Of a stretch of DNA of 64,000 bases, positions 53,214-62,635 are shown in pieces. This DNA comes from Alphaproteobacteria bacterium (GTDB lineage: Bacteria; Pseudomonadota; Alphaproteobacteria; UBA6615). The position numbers were made by a program, and so were the translations under genes. Numbering within the stretch: the first letter of the stretch is position 1; each line of letters begins with the position of its first letter. The notes under the pieces were generated by a model, which saw only the letters and a program-made list of their open reading frames with translations, did not search any database and was not told the origin of the DNA. The stretch spans positions 422,939 to 486,938 of the forward strand of contig JAJFIX010000031.1 in the NCBI GenBank assembly GCA_021774575.1, given 5' to 3'.

Positions 53214-54095
53214 ATGAACAAATTGCCCCTAAAAACCCGCGCAATGATTTTGAACCTTCTCTGTGAAGGCTCGTCAATGCGGGCTATCTCAAGGCTGACG
53301 GGCGTTTCGTTCAATACTGTTGCCAAGTTGTTGATCGATGCGGGCGAGGCATGTGCGGCGTATCACGATGAAAAGGTCCGCAACGTGAAGGCCGTCCGTA
53401 TCCAGTGCGATGAAATTTGGTCTTTTACCTATGCCAAGCAAAAAAACGTCAAGACAGCGAAGGCCGCGCCGGAAGGTGCCGGAGACACTTGGACCTGGAC
53501 TGCCATTGATGCGGATTCAAAACTGATAGTGTCTTATCTGGTTGGTGGTCGTGACGCTGAATATGCAAATGCGTTTATGGCAGATGTTGCCGCGAGGCTT
53601 GCCAATCGTGTCCAGATGACAACGGATGGTCATGGGGCGTATTTGGAAGCTGTTGAAGGTGCGTTCGGAGCCGATGTTGATTACGCGCAGCTAATCAAGA
53701 TTTATGGTGCGGCACCTGACTCAGCCAAGGGCCGTTATAGCCCTGCCGATTGCACTGGTATCAAGAAGCGCAGTGTAGAAGGCGAGCCGGACGAAGCTCA
53801 TGTCAGCACTTCATATGTAGAACGCCAGAACCTCACTATGCGGATGCACATGCGCCGGTTCACAAGATTGACGAATGCTTTTTCAAAGAAGTTTGAGAAC
53901 CACGCTCACATGGTCGCCCTCTATACGGTCTTCTATAATTTCTGCCGCATTCACAAAACGCTTCGGGTAACACCAGCAATGGAAGCTGGTCTATCTGATA
54001 CGGTCCGCGATATGGAATGGATTGCAGGATTGATTGACGCGCGGGCACCGAAGCCGGGACGGCCAGCAGCATACAAAAAAAGAATTTCAAACTGA
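53214..54095 (+). CDS. IS1 family (single-ORF type) transposase
   Basis: LCEGSSMRAISRLTGVSFNTVAKLLIDAG HTH; CDEIWSFTYAKQKNV; DADSKLIVSYLVGGRDAEYA; TSYVERQNLTMRMHMRRFTRLTNAFSKKFENHAHMVALYTVFYNFCRIHKTL. Confidence 0.93.
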   Translation: MNKLPLKTRAMILNLLCEGSSMRAISRLTGVSFNTVAKLLIDAGEACAAYHDEKVRNVKAVRIQCDEIWSFTYAKQKNVKTAKAAPEGAGDTWTWTAIDADSKLIVSYLVGGRDAEYANAFMADVAARLANRVQMTTDGHGAYLEAVEGAFGADVDYAQLIKIYGAAPDSAKGRYSPADCTGIKKRSVEGEPDEAHVSTSYVERQNLTMRMHMRRFTRLTNAFSKKFENHAHMVALYTVFYNFCRIHKTLRVTPAMEAGLSDTVRDMEWIAGLIDARAPKPGRPAAYKKRISN

Positions 54096-54212
54096 TGCAC
54101 TACCCGAATTTGGTTCGCCTTGCAAACAATTGCCGCGTCGGTTATTAACGCGGTCCGAAAGGAATGGCCGGGATCCGGCCTTTTCAGACAATATGAGGGC
54201 GGAGCGCGCGCG

Positions 54213-55145
54213 ATGGATTTCACGCTGTATTGGTTTATGTTCCCGGTTTCCATTTTCGTTGCGACAACGGCGATGATGAGCGGTATCGGTGGCGCGGCAT
54301 TTTTCACCCCCTTGTTCCTGGTCATTTTCCCGCTGCTCGGGCCCGAATATGTGCTGACGCCGGTCGCCGCGGTTGGCACGGCCCTGTTTATCGAGACCTT
54401 TGGATTCTCGTCAGGATTTATCGGCTACTACCGCAAACGCTTGATCGACTTCCGGTCGGCGGTACCGTTCATCGTCGTTGCGGTGCCCGTCGGCATTGTC
54501 GGCGCCTTACTCGCCAGTAAAGTACCCGGCTGGGCCATTACCGGCGGCTATGCGGCGCTGATGGTGGCCCTTGGAACCGTGATGCTGCGCCACCATGAAG
54601 AGGTCGAAATACCGCAAGACGAAAATGCCGTGCGCGAAATTGAAGAGGAAATGGCGAAAAAGCCGGCTGCTAGTCAACGACCGTCCACCCGCACGATTAC
54701 CGGTGCCGACGGTAAAGACTATACCTTCAATATTCCGCGCCAAGGAATTGGATCGATGATCACGGCAATCGGCGCCTTGCTCACCGGCCTGTTATCTGTC
54801 GGCATCGGTGAAGTCACCATGCCCCAACTTGCCAAACGGCACCGAGTACCCATTCCCGTTGCTGCAGCAACATCTGTCCTGGTGGTCATTGTCACCGTCG
54901 CTTTGACGTCATTTACCCATATCGCGGCATTGATCGGCGGCGGCGGGCTCAGTGCCGTGCCCTGGCATCTTCTCGTCTATGCCATACCGGCGGTGGTCAT
55001 TGGAGGCCAAATAGGCCCGAGAATGCAGGGCAAGATCGCCCACCGAACCATGGAACGGGCCATCGGCACCCTTTTTCTAGTGATTGCTGTCGCCATGGTA
55101 TTTGTCGCCTATAATAAATATGGGATCTCCACAGCGCCCCATTAG
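54213..55145 (+). CDS. Sulfite exporter TauE/SafE family membrane protein
   Basis: GIGGAAFFTPLFLVIFPLLGPEYVLTPVAAVGTALFIETFGFSSGFIGYYRKRLIDFR. Confidence 0.9.
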   Translation: MDFTLYWFMFPVSIFVATTAMMSGIGGAAFFTPLFLVIFPLLGPEYVLTPVAAVGTALFIETFGFSSGFIGYYRKRLIDFRSAVPFIVVAVPVGIVGALLASKVPGWAITGGYAALMVALGTVMLRHHEEVEIPQDENAVREIEEEMAKKPAASQRPSTRTITGADGKDYTFNIPRQGIGSMITAIGALLTGLLSVGIGEVTMPQLAKRHRVPIPVAAATSVLVVIVTVALTSFTHIAALIGGGGLSAVPWHLLVYAIPAVVIGGQIGPRMQGKIAHRTMERAIGTLFLVIAVAMVFVAYNKYGISTAPH

Positions 55146-55190
55146 GGACGGTGAGCAACTAGAAGGGCAAACAGAGGGAACGGCACTAAC

Positions 55191-55880
55191 ATGCGGGTCC
55201 GCTGGTTACTCTTTATTATCGTTACGCTCGGCTGCGGTCTTTGGGCCTTTGCGACAGGCCGCGACATGGCCGATATCCGCGCCGACCAATTGAACGAAGT
55301 CGTCATCAGCCTGACCGACGCAAATTTGCGGCTACAGGACGAAATTGCCGGCCTGCGAGGCTATGCCCGCCAAACCAACCAGCGCCTCGCCGCGCCGGAT
55401 CGATTTGCCCCGGCAGGCAATGGGACCAACCCAACAACCGAAGAAATCGACCGAGCCATCCTGGATCTGGTGCACGCCAGGATCCGCCAGGGTATTCCAG
55501 CCGAGCGTATCGCCAGCGTGATCGGTACAATTACCCCATTCCGAATATGTGATGTGCAGGTCGAAACAGTAGATTTTATCGTTCGCACGGACCCCTCCAA
55601 CAACAATTTTAATTCCGCATCCTTGGCCCAAAATCGAATTGTCGCGAAAGCCTCGGGCACAGCATCGACAGACCGCAGCGGCCAAGCCCAGCGTTGGTTC
55701 GACCCGAGCTTGCCGGTGCGCGTCGAATTTACCCATATCGACGGCACAAGTTCGACCGTCACCGGCGTTCTGCCATTTCAGCATTCGGTCATTGCCGGTG
55801 AGGTGGAATACCGATTTCTGCTGACACCGGGGGAGGCACGGTTCATTTCCCTTTCGTTAGAAACCTGTCATTTACCTTAA
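55191..55880 (+). CDS. Hypothetical membrane-anchored protein (229 aa)
   Basis: N-terminal signal anchor RWLLFIIVTLGCGLWAFATG and coiled segment; no family recognised. Confidence 0.75.
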   Translation: MRVRWLLFIIVTLGCGLWAFATGRDMADIRADQLNEVVISLTDANLRLQDEIAGLRGYARQTNQRLAAPDRFAPAGNGTNPTTEEIDRAILDLVHARIRQGIPAERIASVIGTITPFRICDVQVETVDFIVRTDPSNNNFNSASLAQNRIVAKASGTASTDRSGQAQRWFDPSLPVRVEFTHIDGTSSTVTGVLPFQHSVIAGEVEYRFLLTPGEARFISLSLETCHLP

Positions 55881-55979
55881 TTTACAACGACTTATGGTTT
55901 CTTTTTAAGAGATACGTCAGATCATCTATTTTGCGCTACACTAGAGATTCTCTGCACCCAAAAGAGGAGATCACAACGC

Positions 55980-56411
55980 ATGCATGTCACCGCAATTATG
56001 CACAGCAAAGGGTCTCAGGTTTACACCGTGACCCCGTCGACAACATTAGCCGAGGCGGCAAAACAACTGGCCGAACACCGGGTTGGCGCGCTCATTGTCA
56101 GCGCCGACAAAAAGGCAGCGGACGGTATGTTATCGGAACGCGACATCGTTCGCGTGCTGGCCGAACGAGGCCCCAACGCCCTGGGCGATCCGGTCCAATC
56201 CCATATGTCGGGCCCGGTCATAACCTGTGGGCCCGACGACACGATCGCCCACCTCATGCATTTGATGACCGAGCATCGGATCCGCCACTTGCCGGTGCTG
56301 GAAAATGAAGTCCTGACCGGCATTGTAAGCATCGGCGATGTCGTCAAGCGACGCATGCAGGAGATCGAAAAAGAGGCCGAGGAAATGCGCAATATTATTT
56401 CCGGCGGCTAA
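55980..56411 (+). CDS. CBS domain-containing protein
   Basis: Two CBS repeats: AAKQLAEHRVGALIVSADKKAADGMLSERDIVRVLAERG; HLMTEHRIRHLPVLENEVLTGIVSIGDVVK. Confidence 0.95.
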   Translation: MHVTAIMHSKGSQVYTVTPSTTLAEAAKQLAEHRVGALIVSADKKAADGMLSERDIVRVLAERGPNALGDPVQSHMSGPVITCGPDDTIAHLMHLMTEHRIRHLPVLENEVLTGIVSIGDVVKRRMQEIEKEAEEMRNIISGG

Positions 56412-56439
56412 ACTCGAAACACCTGTATAACCGGCCGCA

Positions 56440-57663
56440 ATGATGATCGAACGACCGGCCCAACTCGCCTTCAATCCCGCTCATTTAATGCGTGGATTTG
56501 GCGGGACATATTTTACCCATGCGGTGATCGCCTTTGTTTTTGCCGCATCGGCACCGGTGGCGATCATTCTCACCACAGGCCAGGCAGGCGGTCTCAGTCA
56601 GGCCGATATTGCCTCTTGGATATTCGGCTGTTTTTTCATCAACGGCCTCATTTCCCTCCTCTTCTGCTTGGTTTACCGACAGCCCCTTGTATTCTTCTGG
56701 ACCATTCCCGGTACCGTGCTGGTTAGTGAGGCGCTGACCCATCTGAGTTTTGCCGAAGTAATCGGCGCCTTTTATGGGACCGGCCTGCTGATGCTTGCCC
56801 TGGGCCTGACCGGCTGGGCGCGAAAAATCATGGCCCGGTTGCCGATGCCGATTGTCATGGCGATGGTCGCCGGGGTCTTCCTGCAGTTTGGCCTTGATCT
56901 GGTCAGCGCCTTGGAAAATGGATTTTCCATTGCCGGACCGATGGTGGCGGCATTTATCGTGCTTTCGGTATGGTCGCGCGCCGGGCGGCTTATTCCGCCG
57001 CTCATCGGCGCCCTCCTCGTCGGCATCGCGACCGTGGCCGCTGTCGGCGGGTTTCACCCCACCGGCAGCGGTGACATCCTGGCCCGCCCAATAATTCAAA
57101 GTGCCGCGTTTTCCTGGCCGGCGATGATCGAGCTGGTGGTGCCATTGGCCATCACCGTACTAGCGGCCCAAAATGCCCAAGGCTACGCCGTGCTTGAAGC
57201 CGCCGGGCACCGTCCACCGGTCAATGCGGTTACCCTGGCTTGTGGCGCGGGCTCGATATTGACGGCAGCAGTCGGCTCAGTGTCGACCTGCCTGACCGGC
57301 CCGACCAACGCCATTCTGGCAAGTTCGGGCGAGCGCCAATATCACTATGGCGCCGCGGTTCTGGTTGCCCTGCTGGCGCTCATTTTCGGATTATTCTCGC
57401 CGCTTTTTACCCGTTACATGTTGGCGACACCGGGCGCCTTCATCGCCACCCTGGCCGGGTTGGCGCTACTGCCGGTGCTCCAACGCGCCTTTATCGCCTC
57501 GTTTAAAGGGGCCTTTACCATGGGGGCGACGGTCACGTTTTTGGTCACGGTTTCGGGGCTGGTTATTTTTTCGATAGGCGCGCCGTTCTGGGGCCTAGTC
57601 ATCGGCTATGGGGCGTCACGGGCGTTGGAGCGCGCCGATTTCAGGACTCTAGACGAAGCCTAG
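56440..57663 (+). CDS. BenE family (benzoate/H+ symporter-like) transporter
   Basis: FFWTIPGTVLVSEALTHLSFAEVIGAF; LAAQNAQGYAVLEAAGHRPPVNAVTLACG. Confidence 0.9.
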   Translation: MMIERPAQLAFNPAHLMRGFGGTYFTHAVIAFVFAASAPVAIILTTGQAGGLSQADIASWIFGCFFINGLISLLFCLVYRQPLVFFWTIPGTVLVSEALTHLSFAEVIGAFYGTGLLMLALGLTGWARKIMARLPMPIVMAMVAGVFLQFGLDLVSALENGFSIAGPMVAAFIVLSVWSRAGRLIPPLIGALLVGIATVAAVGGFHPTGSGDILARPIIQSAAFSWPAMIELVVPLAITVLAAQNAQGYAVLEAAGHRPPVNAVTLACGAGSILTAAVGSVSTCLTGPTNAILASSGERQYHYGAAVLVALLALIFGLFSPLFTRYMLATPGAFIATLAGLALLPVLQRAFIASFKGAFTMGATVTFLVTVSGLVIFSIGAPFWGLVIGYGASRALERADFRTLDEA

Positions 57664-58565
57664 GCCTTTTTGGGCGCGCCAAAATTGACCAGGGCGACAC
57701 CGACAAACACAATGGCGACCGCGAGCCAAAGCCCAAGCGGCGGCTGCTCCCCAAAAATCAACATGCTCCACCCAATACCGGTAATGGTCGAGATAAATCC
57801 AACCTGGCCGAGATAGACCGCCCCGGCCATGCTGACGATCGAAAAATAAAGAATGAAGGCAAACGCCGTCGACGCGCCATACCCCAAAATAATCCCGACA
57901 CCGCTGGTATCAGACCAGATCGGAATAAAACTGCCATCGAGCAAACCAATCACCCCGGTCGACAGGGCCACCGCAAACATCGTGCCCGCCGCCAGGGCGA
58001 TATTGTCGGCATTTTTCGGCCGCCCCCATTGGACATAAATATTCGACATGGCATAGCCCGCCGGCACCAGCAGCCCGAAGACCGCCACCGGAATTAACGC
58101 CGGCGACGGCAGGCTGCCTTTTGAAAACACCAGCATGCCGGCCCCGGCAAACCCCAGCGCAATACCGATCCCCCGGGTCAGGCGAAACCCTTCAAGCCGG
58201 ATCATCATGGCAAAGACATAGGTTAAGACCGGCCCAAAAACCACGACAACAGAGCCAAACGCCGCCGAGATCTGACCCGAGACATAAATCAAAACCGCAT
58301 AAGACATGGTAATGGTGAAACAGCCGACAAACCCGTAATAAGCCAGATGCCGCCCATCGAACCGGATCGGCGTGCGCCGTACAATGCAGACAATGGTCAG
58401 CAGCAGCCCCGCCCACAAGGATTGCCAAAACACCGCCCCCAACGGCGCCAACCCAGCCAAGGCAATCGCTTTGGAAAACACCGCATTCGCCCCCCACATC
58501 GTGCCAAGAATAAGCAGTAGAACCAGCGGCAGCCAGCGGGCGCCATTCGTGTCACCAAGTTTCAT
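57660..58565 (-). CDS. EamA/DMT family transporter
   Basis: GTMWGANAVFSKAIALAGLAPLGAVFWQSLWAGLLL; FISTITGIGWSMLIFGEQPPLGLWLAVAIVFVGVALVNF. Confidence 0.92.
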   Translation of the reverse strand: MKLGDTNGARWLPLVLLLILGTMWGANAVFSKAIALAGLAPLGAVFWQSLWAGLLLTIVCIVRRTPIRFDGRHLAYYGFVGCFTITMSYAVLIYVSGQISAAFGSVVVVFGPVLTYVFAMMIRLEGFRLTRGIGIALGFAGAGMLVFSKGSLPSPALIPVAVFGLLVPAGYAMSNIYVQWGRPKNADNIALAAGTMFAVALSTGVIGLLDGSFIPIWSDTSGVGIILGYGASTAFAFILYFSIVSMAGAVYLGQVGFISTITGIGWSMLIFGEQPPLGLWLAVAIVFVGVALVNFGAPKKA

Positions 58566-58910
58566 CGCGTCAATATCTTCCTGGGATGAGCAAGTCACCA
58601 AGCCAAGCCTTATACAGATAATCCCTGAGAGTTGCTACTCAGCCCAAGAGAATATCGGCGCGCGATTACGCCCTGCCTCGCTGAGATCGTGTGTTGCTGG
58701 GGCTCGATACCAACGATATCCGTTGACCGTGGCGCGAGATATAGGTCGAGCCACAAACCATTGATAATCCGTTGATTGTGGCGGTTGTATGGGCTCACAA
58801 CCAGCTTAAGGAATTGTTTCAGGCCTTGGGTCGGGTCTCGGCTAAGCACATGGCGAGCCAGTCGAATTGAGGCGGGTGTCCCTCCAAAATTCGCTCTATA
58901 ATTCGTCCTT

Positions 58911-59807
58911 CTAGTTCCGACTCGCTCCGGCGTCTTCCAGGATCCGGACAATCGACTGGTACGCTAGGTACGCCGCCAGACTGCGTTCCTCATATGCCGT
59001 TGGAGCGCCGCCTCGCAAAGCTTCCAAGAAAAATTGGTCAAGCCGTTCGCCGTTTGCAGCGAACGTGGCTGTCGCAATATCCAAGGCGGTTTGGCCACCG
59101 AAACTGGGATGCATAATATCATACCTGCGCGCCGTCATATCAGCACCGGCATTTACAAGGGCTCGAACGACTCCGACATGCCCCTCTTGCACGGCGAAAA
59201 TCAGCGCGGTGCGTCCACCCCTACTTCGCGTGTCAGCGTTTGCACCGGCGTCCAGCAACATCTGGACAATTCCTGTGTGGCCCCTTTCGGCGGCGGCGAT
59301 CATCGCGCTGTCGCCATATCTGTCCTTAATATCGCGATCGGCACCAGCCGCGACGAGCGCGGCCGCTGCGTCGAGATATCCACCGGAGCTTGCACGGATG
59401 AGCGGCGTATCGCGGTCGTAGCAGGTCAGAAAATCGATATTGGCGCCTTCCTCTAACAGCACCTCGATGATTCCCGGATCATTTCCCCCGAGAGCGTACA
59501 AGAGAGCCATATCCAGATGACCGCCAAGTTCCGCGCGTGTATCGCCGTCCAGGCGGCGCAAGGCCAGTGTGACACTGTCGCGATTTCCACTGCTGGATTC
59601 TTCATAAAGGCGATGCAGCCGTTGAACGGCGTCGCCCCGCCCGACATCGCGCTCCTGTTTGCGCCGAAAACATTCCGTCTCGGCAGCCGTCAGATACGGC
59701 TCCAAGATCCTCGTGTCTCCAACGTCAGGCGTAAAAGCGCCGAGGACGATGGTCGGTATGACGACAAAACGCAGAAATAACTGCATGCTCGCGGCCTCGA
59801 ACATCAT
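58911..59807 (-). CDS. Exported ankyrin-repeat protein
   Basis: Repeats DTPLIRASSGGYLDAAAALVAAGADRDIKDRYGDSAMIAAAERGHTGIVQMLLDAGANADTRSRGGRTALIFAVQEGHVGVVRALVNAGADM. Confidence 0.9.
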   Translation of the reverse strand: MMFEAASMQLFLRFVVIPTIVLGAFTPDVGDTRILEPYLTAAETECFRRKQERDVGRGDAVQRLHRLYEESSSGNRDSVTLALRRLDGDTRAELGGHLDMALLYALGGNDPGIIEVLLEEGANIDFLTCYDRDTPLIRASSGGYLDAAAALVAAGADRDIKDRYGDSAMIAAAERGHTGIVQMLLDAGANADTRSRGGRTALIFAVQEGHVGVVRALVNAGADMTARRYDIMHPSFGGQTALDIATATFAANGERLDQFFLEALRGGAPTAYEERSLAAYLAYQSIVRILEDAGASRN

Positions 59808-60042
59808 TGCGATAATGTTCTAGACGGACAGGGCCTATGTTTTTCGCCCAACTGGCCAGATACCGATTTCAAGGGTACCAAATTAAGGTGGTTGCGTGGG
59901 GCGATTTGAACCTGTGCCATTAACTCATTGACCTTACCAAGTTTACAAGTTTCTGGTGCGATCCCAATAAATCAATAGCCCATAACCCACTGAGATTGCA
60001 ATGCTATTTCCATAATTTTGGTAGCGGAGGCCCGATACCAGC

Positions 60043-60336
60043 TTAATGATATGTTCCAGGCGTCGGGTATCTCAGCACCAGCGACGCACGCCGCAGCCGA
60101 CTAGCTTTGACGAGGTCCATCCTCAAACGCCAGCCAACCGCCGCAGGGGCGCATTGCAGGGTATGCCACGTAACACCGGGGTATATCGGCTCGAGCAATC
60201 GGTCAAACTCTCGCCGACTGGTGTTCATCCGCTTGGCCATGGCGACCTTGATCGCCTGTTCCTCGGTCGCTTCGAGCCGGTCTTGGTCGGCGAGGGCATC
60301 ATCGAGGGTGTCGCCGATAGTCTTGTCTTTGATCAT
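60043..60336 (-). pseudogene. XRE/HigA-type antitoxin remnant with apparent internal deletion
   Basis: MIKDKTIGDTLDDALADQDRLEATEEQAIKVAMAKRMNTSRREFDRLLEPIYPGVTWHTLQCAPAAVGWRLRMDLV: flanks of a common XRE antitoxin but lacking the usual segment between 'AIKRV' and 'MAKRM'. Confidence 0.5.
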
Positions 60337-60711
60337 ATTCCGTCTCCACTCATACGCGTGCGACCAGTGTCGATGTCCCTCTCGGGAGTCTTCGCGTTTT
60401 TGTTTCGAACGAGCCATCCGGTCCCGGCGTTTGACATGACCCCGCCCCAGCGCCAATAGTATCGGCGAGCCGTACGCGCGGCTCCGGGGCGTAGTAACCC
60501 CGCAAACAGCGGTCCGCGCTGACCGTGACAGTGCCACAGTCCTTGACCCCCTTCGGTCGGGGAGCCTGTGGCGTATATAATAGGCCCTCTTGCTAAAGGC
60601 CACAGGGGTCGTCTGTTTGCGACTTACTAACTCCCCGATCACCAGGATTGGATTGAAGACCGGCTTTGCGGGGGCGTACCGCTTCGCCGGGGTTCGGGGA
60701 GGTCGGCCGCC

Positions 60712-61383
60712 ATGGTCCGGCGTTTTTTCGACTTGGTTGTTTTTGCCGGTTGCATGGGTGCGGCCTGGCTCCCATCGGCGATGGCGCAGCAAACAGCCTT
60801 TGCCACCTATGCGGCGGTACGCGATACGGTGTTCTGGTCGCTATTTTATGTGCTCGACGGGGCGACACTCTATTGCGACATTCCCTTTGATCGCGACGGC
60901 AATCTGGCCCCGACTTTGTTCAACGCAACCCTGACCATCGAGCATGTCTATCCCCAACAGTGGCTGGCCGAACATTTCGGTTGCGCCAACGCCGCCGCCT
61001 GCGCCGACCCGCGTTTCCATGCCGCCGCGGCCGATCTGCACAATCTCTGGCCCGCCATCGGCCGGATCAACGCCAGCCGTGGCCAACGCCCTTTCGCCGA
61101 TATCCCCGGCGAGACCCATCGCCGCTTCGCGGAATTCTGCCCGGACTATGAGCGGGGCCCCGGACGCGGTGCGCCGGTCGAGCCCCGCCCGGCGGCCAAA
61201 GGCGAAATCGCTCGCGCCCTGCTTTATATGGCCAACACCTATGGGCTCTCGCTACGCGGCGCGCGTGATGCGATGCTCGGCTGGCACGCCGCCGACCCAC
61301 CCGACGCCCACGAACATTGGCGTAACTACGCGATCATAAAACTGCAAGGAAGCGGCAATGCCTATCTCGAGTTCGGACGGTAG
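60712..61383 (+). CDS. Exported endonuclease I family (EndA/Dns-like) nuclease
   Basis: Signal peptide ending SAMAQQ; TIEHVYPQQWLAEHFGC; AAADLHNLWPAIGRINASRGQRPFADI. Confidence 0.88.
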   Translation: MVRRFFDLVVFAGCMGAAWLPSAMAQQTAFATYAAVRDTVFWSLFYVLDGATLYCDIPFDRDGNLAPTLFNATLTIEHVYPQQWLAEHFGCANAAACADPRFHAAAADLHNLWPAIGRINASRGQRPFADIPGETHRRFAEFCPDYERGPGRGAPVEPRPAAKGEIARALLYMANTYGLSLRGARDAMLGWHAADPPDAHEHWRNYAIIKLQGSGNAYLEFGR

Positions 61384-61755
61384 GCGCGCCGAAGACGATC
61401 GGCCCATGCCCCCTTAAAACCCGACGGTGTTTTATAATCCCTTGGTGGGCCCGGAGGCCCTTCGACTTGAGTACCGGGACGAAATTGCGGCCTTAGAACG
61501 GCTTAAACCATCGGAATCTTTGTTCATCGCGGAGGACATTTTTTGTTCGCCGCAGCGTCATTTCTGACCACTAAAGTTGTCTTATGGCCAAGATTTTCTG
61601 TCCATTCCAAACATTTGGTTTGCTGAAGGTATATCCCTGGATAAATACGTTGGCATTAAACATGGCAAAATATTTAGTAATTTATATAAATCAAATATTT
61701 AAACTCTAACCCTCATGTTTTACATGTCAGAAAAAATTATGTTATAATCTGACAC

Positions 61756-62379
61756 ATGGGAGTTAAAGCTATGAGCGCTATCGCAAATACCATTATCAGA
61801 AGAATTCGCGCCAAGGGTCGCGGTTGGGTTTTCACGCCCAAGGACTTCTTGGATATCGGTACACGCGCCGCAGTTGACCAGACTCTGTCGCGCCTTGCAC
61901 GTAAAGGCGTTATTCAGCGTCTTGATCGCGGCCTGTATGATTACCCAAAGATGCACGACAAATTAGGCACCCTGTCTCCCAGCGCCGATGATTTAGCTCA
62001 AGCGATAGCCGCAAAAACAGGCGACATTGTCTTCCCTTCCGGCGCGGCGGCAGCAAATAGTTTGGGGCTGTCCACGCAAGTACCGGCCCGGCCCGTCTAC
62101 CTGACCAATGGCTCTGCCAGAACCAAAAAAGTGGCTGGCAGGACCATTGTTTTAAAACATGCCAAAGTGCCAATTATGGACCGCATGACCATTAAGGCTA
62201 ACCTTATGCTTCAGGCACTGTCCTATCTGGGCCAGAAAAATATTGACGACCAAATGATCAGGCAGTGTGCCGACCGCCTTGATGATCGAGATATGAAAGA
62301 TTTGAGTGCTTCGGCCCCACGTGTTCCCGGTTGGATGGCCGATGTTATTTTGAAAATACAGCAAACAAAACATGGATGA
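61756..62379 (+). CDS. AbiEi-like antitoxin / DUF6088 family protein
   Basis: Winged-helix N-terminus GWVFTPKDFLDIGTRAAVDQTLSRLARKGVIQRLDRGLYDYPK; LSTQVPARPVYLTNGSARTKKVAGRTIVLKHA. Confidence 0.85.
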   Translation: MGVKAMSAIANTIIRRIRAKGRGWVFTPKDFLDIGTRAAVDQTLSRLARKGVIQRLDRGLYDYPKMHDKLGTLSPSADDLAQAIAAKTGDIVFPSGAAAANSLGLSTQVPARPVYLTNGSARTKKVAGRTIVLKHAKVPIMDRMTIKANLMLQALSYLGQKNIDDQMIRQCADRLDDRDMKDLSASAPRVPGWMADVILKIQQTKHG

Positions 62380-62610
62380 TTTCGCAAACCACCCGATAAC
62401 GAACGCAAGGAACTGTTACGCGAAGCGGCCAACCGCCAAGATTCCTCCGATATAATTTTCGAGAAAAATTTTTGGGTTTGCTGGACCTTAACAAGGTTGT
62501 TTACCAACCCTGCCCTCGCCCTACACCTGACATTCAAAGACGGCACGCCCCTATCAAAAACCTACGATGTAATTGAACGATTTTCAGAAGAACAAGACCG
62601 CCAACATTGA
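62372..62610 (+). pseudogene. AbiEii-type nucleotidyltransferase toxin remnant (frameshifted and 3'-truncated)
   Basis: Frame-corrected translation PDNERKELLREAANRQDSSDIIFEKNFWVCWTLTRLFTNPALALHLTFKDGTPLSKTYDVIERFSEEQDRQH* matches the N-terminal AbiEii pattern EKDfWVcWtL..LF...L.FKGGTSLSKay..I.RFSED. Confidence 0.75.
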
Positions 62611-62635
62611 TCCCAAATTCCAGAATCTTGGTCAA

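Larger units (their letters stand above)
51139..54105 (+). mobile_element. IS1-family-like element with passenger genes, about 2967 bp
   Basis: Terminal IRs GGGTAGTGCGTCAGTTTGAAAT / rc GGGTAGTGCATCAGTTTGAAAT; flanking GAATTT direct repeat (51133-51138, 54106-54111); transposase ORF ends inside the right IR. Confidence 0.82.

Noticed and set aside
58780-58850. Possible diverged repeat of the 60030-60080 region (CCAGCTTAA...TTCCAGG...GTCGGGT)
   Set aside because: About 40 nt of imperfect similarity only; could be chance, not supportable without alignment.
59889-60040. Annotating a tRNA gene
   Set aside because: Only a T-loop/acceptor-like fragment; arms do not fold into a tRNA.
60043-60792. 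Full 249 aa minus ORF as a single protein
   Set aside because: Only the last 97 residues resemble a known family; the N-terminal part is repetitive non-coding-like sequence overlapping the divergent endonuclease leader.
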